Shown here piece after piece: positions 25,865-35,528 of a stretch of DNA of 64,000 nucleotides. Made by a program: the position numbers and the translations under genes. The notes below the pieces were generated by a model. It saw nothing but the letters and a program-made list of their open reading frames with translations. It had not been told where the DNA came from and ran no database searches. The stretch spans positions 434,001 to 498,000 of the forward strand of contig NZ_JALHRX010000003.1 in assembly GCF_023952475.1 (NCBI RefSeq), in the 5' to 3' direction. The stretch comes from Cupriavidus sp. WGlv3. GTDB lineage: Bacteria > Pseudomonadota > Gammaproteobacteria > Burkholderiales > Burkholderiaceae. Positions within the stretch are counted from its first letter, which is position 1; the number at the start of each line of letters is the position of its first letter.

Positions 25865-27325
25865 GTGCCCGCATTCCCCCTTGTTCCGTCCATGCTTGCG
25901 GTGATCCGCGCGCCGCGCCGTGCTGCCTGGCTTGCCGCGCTGGCGGGCCTGGCGCTGCTGGCGGGGTGCGCCGATTTCCGCCCGCCGGTGTACCAGCGCC
26001 CCGAAACGCCCGCCAAGGCCGAATGGTCGCGCCAGGACTCGATCACGGTATCGCCGTCCGAAGCGGTGCAGCCCAACTGGTGGCTGGGCTTCAAGGACCC
26101 GTACCTGAACCAGCTGATCGAACGCGCGCTGGGCGGCAACTACGATATCAAGGTGCTGGCAGCGCGCATTCGCGTGGCCAACGCGCAGATCGGCGAGGCC
26201 CGCGCCGGCGGCCTGCCGGTGATCGACGTCGGCGCCGGCGCAAGCTTCGAAAAGAGCACCGGGCAGAAGTCCACCTGGACCTTTAACGCCGGCGCCCAGC
26301 TGAACTGGGACATCGATGTCTGGGGCAAGGTCGAGAAGGGCGTGCAGGCGCAGACCGCCGAGTTCCGCGCCACCGAGGCGGACTGGCGCGCCGGCTACCT
26401 GACGCTGGTGGCCGGTGTCTCGACCACTTACTTCCAGATCCTGCAGTTCGACGAGCAGATCGAGCAACAGTCGCGCACCGTGGCCAGGAACGGGCAGATC
26501 CTGTCCACCTACCAGGCCATGTACCAGAACGGGCTGGTGCCGAAGATCCGCGTGATGCAGCAGCAGGCGGAAATCAATCGCCTGAACAAGGACCTGCTCG
26601 AGCTGCGCCGTTCGCGCGATGTGGCGGAGAACGCGCTGGCGACGCTGGTAGGGGTGCCCGCCGGCAATCTCAAGGTGCCGGCAGGGCGGCTGCAGGACCG
26701 CGTGCAGCCGCCCGCGGTGCCGGCGGGACTGCCGTCGCAGCTGCTGGCGCGGCGCCCGGATGTAGTGGCGGCCGAGTATCGCGTGCTGGCCGCCTACAAC
26801 ATCGTCGGCCAGGCGCGCCTGGCGCAGCTGCCCAGCATCAGCCTGACCGCGCGCGGCGGCACCGCCAGCTTCGCCCTGAGCGACCTGCTCAAGTCCTTCA
26901 CCTTCGGCTTCATGCCGAGCATCAACCTGCCGATGCTGGACCCGAGCGTGCGGGCGCGGGTGAAGACCACCGAAGCGCAGGTGGGCGTGGCGGAAAACGA
27001 ATATGGCCGCACCGTGATGACGGCGTTCGAGGAAGTCGAGACCGCGCTGGTCAACGTCGACGCGCACAAGAAGCAGCGCATCGAACTGCAGCAGCAGGTG
27101 GAACAGCTGCGCGTCGTGTCCGCGCAGATCGAGGCGCAACTGAAGGAAGGCGTGGTCTCGCAGCTCGAAGTGTTCGAAACCGAGCGCTCGCTGCTGGCCG
27201 CGCAATTGCAGTTGTTGGCGGTCCACCAACAAATCCTCGGCGACACCATCACGCTCTACAAGGCGCTCGGCGGTGGCTGGCCCGAAGCGGATGTGCGCAA
27301 CACCGCCCTGAATCCGCCCCAGTAA
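25865..27325 (+). CDS. TolC/NodT-type outer-membrane efflux lipoprotein
   Basis: 486 residues. A lipoprotein signal ends in LALLAGC. Two TolC-type halves follow (NWWLGFKDPYLNQLIERAL; VRVANAQIGEAR; second half LLARRPDVVAAEYRVLAAYN), giving the outer-membrane tunnel. GTG 25865 is preferred because AGGAAG lies five bases upstream; ATG 25892 is the alternative and keeps the signal. It is the only outer-membrane channel in the cluster and should complete the path formed by the HlyD adaptor and the C39 ABC exporter. A terminator separates it from peptide copy 3. Confidence 0.92.
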   Translation: MPAFPLVPSMLAVIRAPRRAAWLAALAGLALLAGCADFRPPVYQRPETPAKAEWSRQDSITVSPSEAVQPNWWLGFKDPYLNQLIERALGGNYDIKVLAARIRVANAQIGEARAGGLPVIDVGAGASFEKSTGQKSTWTFNAGAQLNWDIDVWGKVEKGVQAQTAEFRATEADWRAGYLTLVAGVSTTYFQILQFDEQIEQQSRTVARNGQILSTYQAMYQNGLVPKIRVMQQQAEINRLNKDLLELRRSRDVAENALATLVGVPAGNLKVPAGRLQDRVQPPAVPAGLPSQLLARRPDVVAAEYRVLAAYNIVGQARLAQLPSISLTARGGTASFALSDLLKSFTFGFMPSINLPMLDPSVRARVKTTEAQVGVAENEYGRTVMTAFEEVETALVNVDAHKKQRIELQQQVEQLRVVSAQIEAQLKEGVVSQLEVFETERSLLAAQLQLLAVHQQILGDTITLYKALGGGWPEADVRNTALNPPQ

Positions 27326-27459
27326 GTGATGCTGGCCATGCCGCGCGCCGGGGCAGGTGATGCCGGCGCAAGCAACGCGTTGCGCAACGCCAGCACGCGC
27401 GCCGGCCGCTGGCTTCGCGCCGATGCCGCTGCCACCCCAACCACGCCTGGCGTGGCCGA

Positions 27460-27487
27460 TTGACTAGCCTAGGCCGTCGCCTACTAT
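27460..27487 (+). promoter_or_regulatory. Sigma-70 promoter of the FHA-to-activator operon
   Basis: TTGACT, 16-bp spacer, TACTAT; start expected near 27494, about 60 bp before the FHA gene. The five genes that follow overlap or are closely spaced, so this is the best candidate for the whole unit. Confidence 0.6.
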
Positions 27488-27552
27488 GTTCTTAGTCGCT
27501 TCATCCCCCTGGCCTGCCGCCGCGGCAGCCGCGCTGTTGGCTCGCTGGAAAC

Positions 27553-30225
27553 ATGGCTCCTGACGAAGCACTGATCATGGAAATGCCGGTGAAAATGGCC
27601 CAGGGATCCGCACGGGACCTCGCGCAGGACGCGGCGCAGGAATTCGATGTATTCCTGACGCCGGTGGCGCGCCCCGAGCTTGGCGAAATCCGCATCGATG
27701 AAGCGCTCTTTGCAGTCGGACGCAGCGAGCTGCCGTTCGCCGCCTATCCGGAAGCCCTGGCAGCGCCGCTGTCGCGGCGCCATGCACGCATTTTTGCCGA
27801 GCATGGCGCGGTCTACGTGGCGGACCTCGGCAGCAAGAACGGCACGCGCGTAAACGGCGTGGCGGTGGCGCGCCAGCCGGCGCGGCTCAGCGATGGCGAT
27901 GAAGTCGCGTTCGGGCCGATGCTGTCGTTCCGGGTGCGGCTGTCGCCGCGCGCGCCGCAGCCCGAGCCGCCGCGCGTGGCGCTGACGCTGGTGCCGGAAC
28001 GCCATGACGTCGGGCTGCAGCCGCTGCACGTGGAGCAGTTCCCGTACCTGATCAGCAAGGGCGACGATGCCTTCGCGCGTTTTCGCGACAGCTATCCGCA
28101 CCAGGTCAACTACCTGTCGCGGCGCCATGCGCATATCTACCTGAAGGGCGGCACCCCCTTCGTCGAGGATCTTGGCAGCACCAATGGCACCTTCGTCAAC
28201 GGCAAGCGCCTGGCCGACCACGGTGTGCCGCTCGACGATGGCGACCTGATCGCATTCGGCGGCAACCACTTTGTCTACCAGGCGCAGGTGCGGTCTGACG
28301 GCGCCGGCGATGCCACGGCGACGCGTTCGCTGCTGCAGCTTCCAGACACGCCTGACGCGCCTGGCGCGCCCGGCACGCCCGCATCGCCTGCCGCCGTGGC
28401 TGCCACGATCGCTACGCCGCCCGCCCGCGACGACGGCGACCGCACCACCTTTGTCGGCGCGCCCGATTCCTTCCTCGATATCTTCTGCGTCGACTACGCG
28501 GCCCACCAGGAGGACGAGGTCAACACCGAAGCCGAGGCCCAGGCCGCGGCAGCCACCGCCGCCGCCGACGGCGCGCGCGGGGGGGGCCGTGCGCGCGGCC
28601 GTGCCGCGCTGCTGCTGGCGGAAGGGGCGCGGCTGTTCGGACTGGACCAGCCGGCGCGCACGCGGCACGCGGCGCGCTGGGGCGGGGCCTTGCTGCTGCT
28701 CGTGCTGGTGGCGGGCGCTGCGTTCTACTGGCGTGGCGCGCCGGAGCGCGCGGTGCAGTCGCGCTTTGCCGCCGGTGACCACGCGGGCGCGGCGCAGGCG
28801 GCCGACAGCTACCTGGCGCGGCATCCCGAAGATATCGAGGTCCAGGCCATCGGTACCGAGGCCCTGTTGCGTGCGTACGTGCCCGACTTTGCCGCCAGGC
28901 TCAAGGCCGGCGACATGGCCGGCGCCGATGCCGTGCTGGCCCGCCTGCGCCAGCTCGGCACGCACAACGCGGAAGCGCGGCCGCTGGTGGCCGAGCTCGA
29001 CTGGATCGGCAGGCTCGAGCGCTTTACCGCGCCGCGCGGCGCCGATGCGCCGATCCGGCTCTACACCGACGAAACGCCGATGCGCCAGCTGCTGGCGTAC
29101 TGGAACCAGGACACCGCCGCGCACCAGCGCGCGCTCGGGCGCATCGCCGCCGACGTGCCGGCGTTCCGCGACCTGTATGCCGATGCGCTCAGCGATGTGC
29201 GACGGCTGCAGAACGACGCCTCGGTCTATCTGGCGGCGATCGACCGGCTCAATGCCACCATCGCTGCCGAACTGGGCCGCGACCGCCCGGAGGCCTTGCA
29301 GCCAGTGCTGGCCGAATACCGCGAGAAGTATCCGCGCCTGGCCGGCCTGGACCGGCTGCAGTCGGACCTGGATCGCTACACCGGCCTGATGCAGGCATTG
29401 CGCGCACGCCGGCCGGGGCAGCTGGTGGCGCGGCTGGGCGACAGCCGTTTCGCCACGCCGCCGTTCCAGGCGCAACTTTCCAGCCTGGGCGCGCGCCTGC
29501 CGCCGCCGGACATGGCGCGCGCGTATGCGAACGCAGCCGGGGCGTGGCAACGCGGCGACAGCACCGCCGCGCTGGCCGCGCTCGGGCAGATTCGCGGCGG
29601 GCCGTGGGCCGACGACCTGGCGCGCGACGTGGCGCACAAGCAGCAGGTCGCGGCGCAGTACGCCGCGTTGCAGTCCGCGCGCGGCAGCCGTGGCTACGAA
29701 GACCGCCTGCTGGATTTCTACGCGATGCTCGAGGCGGAGGAAGACGGCTATTTCGCCAAGGCGGTCGAGGCCGATGTCAACGGCGTGCGCGACAGTGCGC
29801 TGCGTCGCGCGCGCGAGCTGATGGCGAGCGCGCTCGCGGCGTGGAAGCAGTATCGCGCCAACGGCGTGATCGGCGGCGAGCAGCGGCTCGAGCCCGGCAT
29901 CTCGCCGAAGTTCCGCGCGCAGGCGCGGCTGCTGTCGCAGGCGCAGGACGACGCGCGCCGCGGCATGCGCATCTTCACGCAACTGCGTGCGGGCGAAAGC
30001 GCCGACCTGGCGCAGCTGGCCAAGGTCGAGCAGGAGATCCGTGCCGAGGCCGAGCAGCAGCGGCACGCGCTGCGCGAACTGGGCACGGTGCTAGATCCCG
30101 CCGTGCTCAAGGCCAAGCTCGCGCTGATCGGCGGTGAAGACACCGGCAAGGCGCCCGATTCCGTCGCGCCTGCGTCTGCGGCCGCGGCCGCGGTCCCGCC
30201 ACCTGCGGCAGTGGGGAAGCCATGA
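27553..30225 (+). CDS. Membrane protein with two cytoplasmic FHA domains
   Basis: 890 residues. FHA domain 1 at about 30-125 ([28 protein letters not shown]); FHA domain 2 at about 165-250 ([20 protein letters not shown]). Both keep the Ser-Arg-Arg-His and NGT residues needed to bind phosphothreonine. A disordered linker, one transmembrane helix at about 375-393, and a 490-residue helical C-terminal part outside the membrane follow. Probably a scaffold reading the phosphorylation state set by the kinase and PP2C of this cluster. The stop overlaps the adaptor gene by 4 bases, tying it to the exporter. ATG 27580 is a possible later start. Confidence 0.9.
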   Translation: MAPDEALIMEMPVKMAQGSARDLAQDAAQEFDVFLTPVARPELGEIRIDEALFAVGRSELPFAAYPEALAAPLSRRHARIFAEHGAVYVADLGSKNGTRVNGVAVARQPARLSDGDEVAFGPMLSFRVRLSPRAPQPEPPRVALTLVPERHDVGLQPLHVEQFPYLISKGDDAFARFRDSYPHQVNYLSRRHAHIYLKGGTPFVEDLGSTNGTFVNGKRLADHGVPLDDGDLIAFGGNHFVYQAQVRSDGAGDATATRSLLQLPDTPDAPGAPGTPASPAAVAATIATPPARDDGDRTTFVGAPDSFLDIFCVDYAAHQEDEVNTEAEAQAAAATAAADGARGGGRARGRAALLLAEGARLFGLDQPARTRHAARWGGALLLLVLVAGAAFYWRGAPERAVQSRFAAGDHAGAAQAADSYLARHPEDIEVQAIGTEALLRAYVPDFAARLKAGDMAGADAVLARLRQLGTHNAEARPLVAELDWIGRLERFTAPRGADAPIRLYTDETPMRQLLAYWNQDTAAHQRALGRIAADVPAFRDLYADALSDVRRLQNDASVYLAAIDRLNATIAAELGRDRPEALQPVLAEYREKYPRLAGLDRLQSDLDRYTGLMQALRARRPGQLVARLGDSRFATPPFQAQLSSLGARLPPPDMARAYANAAGAWQRGDSTAALAALGQIRGGPWADDLARDVAHKQQVAAQYAALQSARGSRGYEDRLLDFYAMLEAEEDGYFAKAVEADVNGVRDSALRRARELMASALAAWKQYRANGVIGGEQRLEPGISPKFRAQARLLSQAQDDARRGMRIFTQLRAGESADLAQLAKVEQEIRAEAEQQRHALRELGTVLDPAVLKAKLALIGGEDTGKAPDSVAPASAAAAAVPPPAAVGKP

Positions 30226-31604
30226 AGGACGATGCCCGCCACGCCGGCCTCAAGCCACTGTCCGAGGCGCTCGAAGACCACGGCGCCGAAGGCATCGGCC
30301 TGCTCAGCGCCGAGCCGTCGCGCCTGGGCCTGCTGACCATCGTCACCACCTTCGCACTGGTGCTGTGCGGGCTGGTCTGGTCGTTCGTCGGCCATGCCGA
30401 TGTCATCGTCACCGCGCAGGGTACGCTGGCGCCGGAGTCCGAGGTGCGGCGCTTCTATGCCCCGGTGGACGGCGAGCTGGCCGACCTTTACGTGGCGGAA
30501 GGGCAGCCCGTGTCCAAGGACGATGTGCTGGCGCGCCTGAATGCGCGTGGCGCAATCGAGGCCGCCGCCAACGCGCTGGAGGCGCAGCTCAAGCTGGAAG
30601 ACTCCGAGCGCGAGTGGAAGCAGTTCCCCGACAAGAAGGCGCTGATGGAGCGTCGCGCGGCGGCGCTCAAGCAGCAGATTGACGTGGCCACGCGCCAGCA
30701 CGAGACCCGCATCGCCGAAGGCACCACGCGGCTGGCCGAGCAGCAGCGCGCGCAGCTGCAGGAAGCGCGCAGCAACCTCGACAACGCGCGGCGCGCACGC
30801 GAATTCGCGCGCCAGGAGCAGGACCGCTATGCGCGCCTGCTGGCGCTGCCCGGTGGCGGCGGGGTTTCGCAATCGCAGGTCGATGCCAAGCGTGCCGCGG
30901 CGCAGGATGCGGAGAACAACCTGCGCGTGGCGCAGTCGCGGCTGGGCGAACTGGAGGCGCGCCTGGGCCGCGAGCTGACCCAGGCCAGCTCCGAGCTGGA
31001 AAGCAGCGGCCAGGACCTCGCCGGCCTGCGCGTGCAATATGACGCGGCGCTGCGCGAGATCGCCAATACCGAGGACAAGCTGCGCCTGCAGGTGCAGACC
31101 GCCCGGCTGGTCGCGGACGCCGCCGCGCGCATCCGCTTCGAGAACATCGACAAGGACAACTTCCTGCTGATCCTGGCGCCGGTGTCCGGCGTGATCACCG
31201 ACGTCACCTCGACCCAGCGCGGCGACAAGGTGCAGGCCAATACGCCGCTGGGCGGCATTGCGCCCAAGGATGCACGCCCGGTGGTGAAGATCGTGATTGC
31301 CGAGCGCGACCGCGCCTTCCTGCGCGAGGGACTGCCGGTCAAGCTCAAGTTCAATGCGTTTCCGTACCAGCGCTACGGGATCATCGATGGCACGCTGGAG
31401 TTCATCTCGCCGGCGACCAAGCCGGGCGGGCCGGACAAGCAGCCGGTCTACGAGGGCCGCGTGCGCCTGGCGCGCGACTATTACACCGTGGCCGACAACA
31501 AGTATCCGCTGCGCTACGGCATGACCGCCACGGCGGAGATCGTGGTGCGCGAACGGCGCCTGATCGACCTCGGGCTCGACCCGTTCCGCGAGGTGGCCGG
31601 CTAG
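30222..31604 (+). CDS. HlyD-family membrane fusion (adaptor) protein
   Basis: 460 residues. Short cytoplasmic N-terminus, one membrane helix at about 35-58, then a split lipoyl domain ([42 protein letters not shown]), a long coiled coil at about 105-290 and a beta-barrel domain. This is the periplasmic adaptor of type I secretion or bacteriocin export. Overlaps the FHA gene by 4 bases; the isomerase gene follows after 77 bp. Confidence 0.93.
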   Translation: MKDDARHAGLKPLSEALEDHGAEGIGLLSAEPSRLGLLTIVTTFALVLCGLVWSFVGHADVIVTAQGTLAPESEVRRFYAPVDGELADLYVAEGQPVSKDDVLARLNARGAIEAAANALEAQLKLEDSEREWKQFPDKKALMERRAAALKQQIDVATRQHETRIAEGTTRLAEQQRAQLQEARSNLDNARRAREFARQEQDRYARLLALPGGGGVSQSQVDAKRAAAQDAENNLRVAQSRLGELEARLGRELTQASSELESSGQDLAGLRVQYDAALREIANTEDKLRLQVQTARLVADAAARIRFENIDKDNFLLILAPVSGVITDVTSTQRGDKVQANTPLGGIAPKDARPVVKIVIAERDRAFLREGLPVKLKFNAFPYQRYGIIDGTLEFISPATKPGGPDKQPVYEGRVRLARDYYTVADNKYPLRYGMTATAEIVVRERRLIDLGLDPFREVAG

Positions 31605-31681
31605 CGCCGCGGTGGCACACAGCAACAGCATCTGGGCAGACGGGCGCGCCGCCGCGCCAGGCCGCCAAAGGAGTCGGGAAA

Positions 31682-32434
31682 ATGACTGGCATCGTACGTA
31701 TCGACGACGAGGTGCTCGGGGTCGAGGAATTCGTGCGCCTGCTCAAGCTGACCGGGCAGTTCGAAGGGCTGGTCGAGCAGATCGTGCGCGACAAGCTGAC
31801 CGTGCACGCCGCCAGGCGGCAGGGGCTGGCGGTCACGCCGCAAGAGATTCAGGAGCGCGCCGACCAGTTCCGCCGCGTGCAGGGACTGCACCGCGCCGCC
31901 GACATGAACCACTACCTAGACGCGCTCAACGTCAGCCTGGACGAGTTCGAGGCCTTCATCACCGACAACCTGTACCAGGAGCGGATGATGGCGCAGGTAT
32001 GCAGCGACGCGGCGGTGCAGGAGTTCTTTGCGCTGAACTCGCCGCGCTTCGACAGCATCGAGGTCAGCCATATCGTGGTCGACAGCGAAGGGAAGGCCAG
32101 GGAGCTGATCTCGTACCTGCAGGACGATCCCGACGCCTTTGCCGAGATGGCGCGCGAACACTCGATTGCCGACACGCGCGAGCGCGGCGGCGAGATCGGC
32201 AAGGTGCTGCGCGGCTCGCTCAAGACCGAGATCGAGGCCAAGGTCTTCAACGCCGAGCCGGGTGACCTGCTGGGTCCGTTCCCGGCCGCCGACCGCTCGT
32301 TCTTCGAGGTCTTCCTGGTGCGCGCCAAGCACCCGGCCACGCTCGACAGCGAGGTGGCGGTCGAAGTGCGCCGCCTGCTGCGTGAGGACTGGCTGATGGC
32401 CAGGGCGCAGGAACATGTCATCGAAGCCCGCTAG
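31682..32434 (+). CDS. Cytoplasmic SurA/parvulin-like peptidyl-prolyl isomerase
   Basis: 250 residues. The N-terminal half is helical and SurA-like (LVEQIVRDKLTVHAARRQGL); a parvulin domain follows at about 115-215 (VSHIVVDSEGKARELI, FAEMAREHSIADTRERGGEIG). There is no signal peptide, so unlike SurA it should act in the cytoplasm, perhaps holding precursors for the exporter. Some cyanobacterial C39 exporters carry a SurA-like domain in the same polypeptide, which supports a direct partnership. ORF end overlaps the ABC exporter start by 20 bases; an AAAGGAG ribosome site lies before ATG. Confidence 0.88.
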   Translation: MTGIVRIDDEVLGVEEFVRLLKLTGQFEGLVEQIVRDKLTVHAARRQGLAVTPQEIQERADQFRRVQGLHRAADMNHYLDALNVSLDEFEAFITDNLYQERMMAQVCSDAAVQEFFALNSPRFDSIEVSHIVVDSEGKARELISYLQDDPDAFAEMAREHSIADTRERGGEIGKVLRGSLKTEIEAKVFNAEPGDLLGPFPAADRSFFEVFLVRAKHPATLDSEVAVEVRRLLREDWLMARAQEHVIEAR

Positions 32435-35400
32435 CGAGGCCGGACCGGCCGACGCCGCCACCGCCGCGCCGCAGCCGCCGGAGGCGGGGTCGGCGCTGGC
32501 CGCGTTCCTGGCGTCGGTCGAGATCCTGTCGGTGCTGACGCCGGAAGAGCTGGCGCGCCTGGCCGACGCTGCGCAACTGCTGAGCTTCGGCTTCGGCGAT
32601 ACCGTCTGCAATGCCGGCGAAACCGCGCCGGGCCTGTTTATCGTCAAGTCCGGCTCGGTGCGCGTGTTCAACGACGAGCACGGCAAGGAAATCAGCATGG
32701 GGGTGCGCAAGACCGGCGAGGTCTTTGCCGATATCGCGCTGCTGCGCGAATACCGGCACGAATCGTCGGTGCGCGCCTCGGGCAAGACCGAGTTGCTGAT
32801 GATCCCGCGCAGCGTCAGCGAGCCGGTGGTGGCGGGCAACCCCGCGGCGCTGGCCTTCATCACCAGCTATGTCGCGATCAGTTCGGCCGGCGGCTTTGTC
32901 GCGCGGCTGTTCGACCTGCGCGGCAAGCTCGACAAGCAGGAGCTGGAAGACGCGGTGCGCAGCGTCGGCGTGAAGCGCGTCGCGGCCGGCCGGGAAATCC
33001 TGAAGCAGGACGGACGCGAGGACCGGCGCCTGTACGTGGTGCGCCAGGGCACGGTGCGCATCGTGCGCAGCGAAGAGGGCAGCGAGTTTCCGCTGGCGAC
33101 GCTGGGCCAGGGCGATATCTTCGGCGAGCGCGCCTGCGTGATGCGGCAGGAGCAACTGGCCGCGGCCATTGCCGAGACCGACGTGCGCCTGCTGGTGATT
33201 CCCGAGAAAACCGTGCAGCTGATCCTGGAGCGCAATCCGCGGCTGCGCGAGGTGCTGGAGGAGCGCATCCGGGTACTGGACCGCGAGCTGCATCGGCAAA
33301 AGAAGCTGGCCGAGCGGCGCAAGCGTCCGGTACTGCTCGACCTGGCCTCCCGGCCCGAGCTGGGCGAGAAGCTGATCCGCCGCTTCGCGCTGGTGGAGCA
33401 GGCCGAGGAAATGGATTGCGGCGCGGCCTGCCTGGCGATGATCTGCCGGCACTACGGCATCCCCATGACGCTGGGCAAGCTGCGCGAGCTGGCCAACGTC
33501 ACCACGCAAGGGGCCACGCTCGACAGCCTGGCGCGCGCCGGCGAGTCGCTGGGCTTCACCACGCGCGGGGTGCAATGCACGCGCGATTCGCTGATGGGCT
33601 TCGAGCTGCCGTTCATCGTCCATTGGGAGGGCTACCACTACGTGGTGGTGTACGGGATCTCGTCGCGCTGGGTGTGGGTGGCGGATCCCGCCATCGGCTT
33701 CCGCAAGATGAGCGCGGAGGAGTTCGAGCGCGGCTGGAGCGGCACCTGCCTGCTGTTCACGCCCGGCGAGAGCATGACGCAGCTGTCGGTGCAGCGCTCG
33801 CCGTGGCTGCGCTTTATCGGCTATCTCGCGCCGTACAAGAAAATTTTGGCGCATCTGTTCCTGGCGACCTTCGTGATCCAGATGCTGGGGGTGGTGCCGC
33901 CGCTGATCATCCAGAACATCCTCGACGGCGTGGTGGTGCACCAGAACGTCGGGCTGCTGCACCTGCTGATCGCGGGGCTGATCATCTCGAGCGTGTTCAC
34001 GCAGCTGATGTCGACGATCCGCGCGTACCTGGCCAACTTCATGGTGCGCAACATGGATTTCGCCATGATGTCGCACTTCTTCAGGCACACGCTGTCGCTG
34101 CCGCTGTCGTTCTTCGCCAAGCGCAAGACCGGCGACATCTTCGCGCGCTTCCAGGAGAACCAGACCATCCGCGCCTTCCTGACCGAATCGACGGTGACCA
34201 CGGCGCTGAACCTGCTGATGGTGTTTATCTACTTCACCATCATGTTTCTCTACAACGTCAAGCTGACGCTGCTGCTGATCGCTTTCGTGATCCCGATCGC
34301 GGCGCTGACGGTGGTGGTGACGCCCAGGGTCAAGACCTACGCGCGCGAGGTGTTCACGGATTCCACCGACGCAAAGGCCTACCTGATGGAGACGCTGGGC
34401 GGCGCCGAGACCGTCAAGGGCATGGGCATCGAACGCCCGGTGCGGTTGCGCTGGGAGCGCAAGTACGCCAAGGCGCTCGACGCGCAATACCGGGCGCAGG
34501 CCTTCCATATCCTGGTGGGGCTGGTAAGCCAGCTGCTCAACGCCGCCACGACCATCGCGGTGCTGTGGGTGGGCGCGACGCTGGTGCTGGAGCGCGAGCT
34601 GACCATCGGCCAGCTGATCGCCTTCAACGCCTTCATGGGCAGCGTGCTGGCGCCGCTGATGGGGCTGGTGGCGTTGTGGAGCCAGCTCAACGACGCCGCC
34701 GTGGCGATGGAGCGGCTTGGCGACGTGCTCGATCTCGAGCCGGAGCAGAAGCCGCAGGACGTGCTGTCGCGCGTGATGCTGCCCGACCTGCAGGGCGAGA
34801 TCGTGATGAAGGACCTGTACTTCCGCTACGGCGGCGAAGACACGCCTTATGTGCTGGAGAACATCAGCTTCGCCATCCGGCCCGGCGAGATGGTGGCCAT
34901 CGTCGGCCGCAGCGGCTCGGGCAAGACCACGCTGGCCAAGCTGCTGGTGGGCTTTTACAAGCCTACCGAGGGTTCGATGACGGTCGACGGCTATGACCTG
35001 AACGTGATCGACGCGGCGTTCTACCGCGCCCAGGTCGGCTACGTGATGCAGTCCAACCTGCTGTTCTCCGGCACCATCGCCGAGAACATCGCCTGCGGCG
35101 ACGACAGCCCGGACCGGCGCCGCATCGAGGAAGTCGCGCGCATGGCCGACGCCCATGCCTTCATCAGCAAGCTGCCGCTGGGCTACGAGCAGGTCGTCGG
35201 CGAACGCGGCATCGGCCTGTCGGGCGGGCAGATCCAGCGGCTGTGCATTGCGCGCGCGCTGTACCACGACCCGCGCCTGCTGGTGTTCGACGAAGCCACC
35301 TCGGCGCTGGACACGCAGTCCGAGAGCAACATCCTGGCCAATATGCAGGAAATCCTGCGCGGGCGCACCGCGGTGATCATCGCGCACCGGCTCAGCACCA

Positions 35401-35528
35401 TCATGCAGGCCGACAAGATCCTGGTGCTGTACGAAGGCGCCATCGTCGAGCAGGGCCGGCATGAGGAGCTGCTGGAGCGCAAGGGCATGTATTTCCAACT
35501 GGTGCAGAAGCAACTGAGTGCCGCATGA
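32415..35528 (+). CDS. C39-peptidase ABC exporter with two cyclic-nucleotide-binding domains
   Basis: 1037 residues. Order: cNMP-binding domain 1 (about 35-155), cNMP-binding domain 2 (about 175-290), C39 peptidase (about 320-450), six-helix membrane domain (about 465-760) and ATPase (about 790-1030). C39 catalytic residues are intact: Q329, C335 (EMDCGAACL), H408 (GYHYVVVYG), D424 (VADPAIG). ATPase motifs are GRSGSGKTT, VMQS, LSGGQIQRL, LLVFDEATSAL and IIAHRLS. It should cut leaders after Gly-Gly and export the peptides. Paired N-terminal cNMP domains recall HetC-type exporters; whether they bind a nucleotide cannot be told. Overlaps the activator gene by 4 bases. Confidence 0.95.
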   Translation: MSSKPASEAGPADAATAAPQPPEAGSALAAFLASVEILSVLTPEELARLADAAQLLSFGFGDTVCNAGETAPGLFIVKSGSVRVFNDEHGKEISMGVRKTGEVFADIALLREYRHESSVRASGKTELLMIPRSVSEPVVAGNPAALAFITSYVAISSAGGFVARLFDLRGKLDKQELEDAVRSVGVKRVAAGREILKQDGREDRRLYVVRQGTVRIVRSEEGSEFPLATLGQGDIFGERACVMRQEQLAAAIAETDVRLLVIPEKTVQLILERNPRLREVLEERIRVLDRELHRQKKLAERRKRPVLLDLASRPELGEKLIRRFALVEQAEEMDCGAACLAMICRHYGIPMTLGKLRELANVTTQGATLDSLARAGESLGFTTRGVQCTRDSLMGFELPFIVHWEGYHYVVVYGISSRWVWVADPAIGFRKMSAEEFERGWSGTCLLFTPGESMTQLSVQRSPWLRFIGYLAPYKKILAHLFLATFVIQMLGVVPPLIIQNILDGVVVHQNVGLLHLLIAGLIISSVFTQLMSTIRAYLANFMVRNMDFAMMSHFFRHTLSLPLSFFAKRKTGDIFARFQENQTIRAFLTESTVTTALNLLMVFIYFTIMFLYNVKLTLLLIAFVIPIAALTVVVTPRVKTYAREVFTDSTDAKAYLMETLGGAETVKGMGIERPVRLRWERKYAKALDAQYRAQAFHILVGLVSQLLNAATTIAVLWVGATLVLERELTIGQLIAFNAFMGSVLAPLMGLVALWSQLNDAAVAMERLGDVLDLEPEQKPQDVLSRVMLPDLQGEIVMKDLYFRYGGEDTPYVLENISFAIRPGEMVAIVGRSGSGKTTLAKLLVGFYKPTEGSMTVDGYDLNVIDAAFYRAQVGYVMQSNLLFSGTIAENIACGDDSPDRRRIEEVARMADAHAFISKLPLGYEQVVGERGIGLSGGQIQRLCIARALYHDPRLLVFDEATSALDTQSESNILANMQEILRGRTAVIIAHRLSTIMQADKILVLYEGAIVEQGRHEELLERKGMYFQLVQKQLSAA

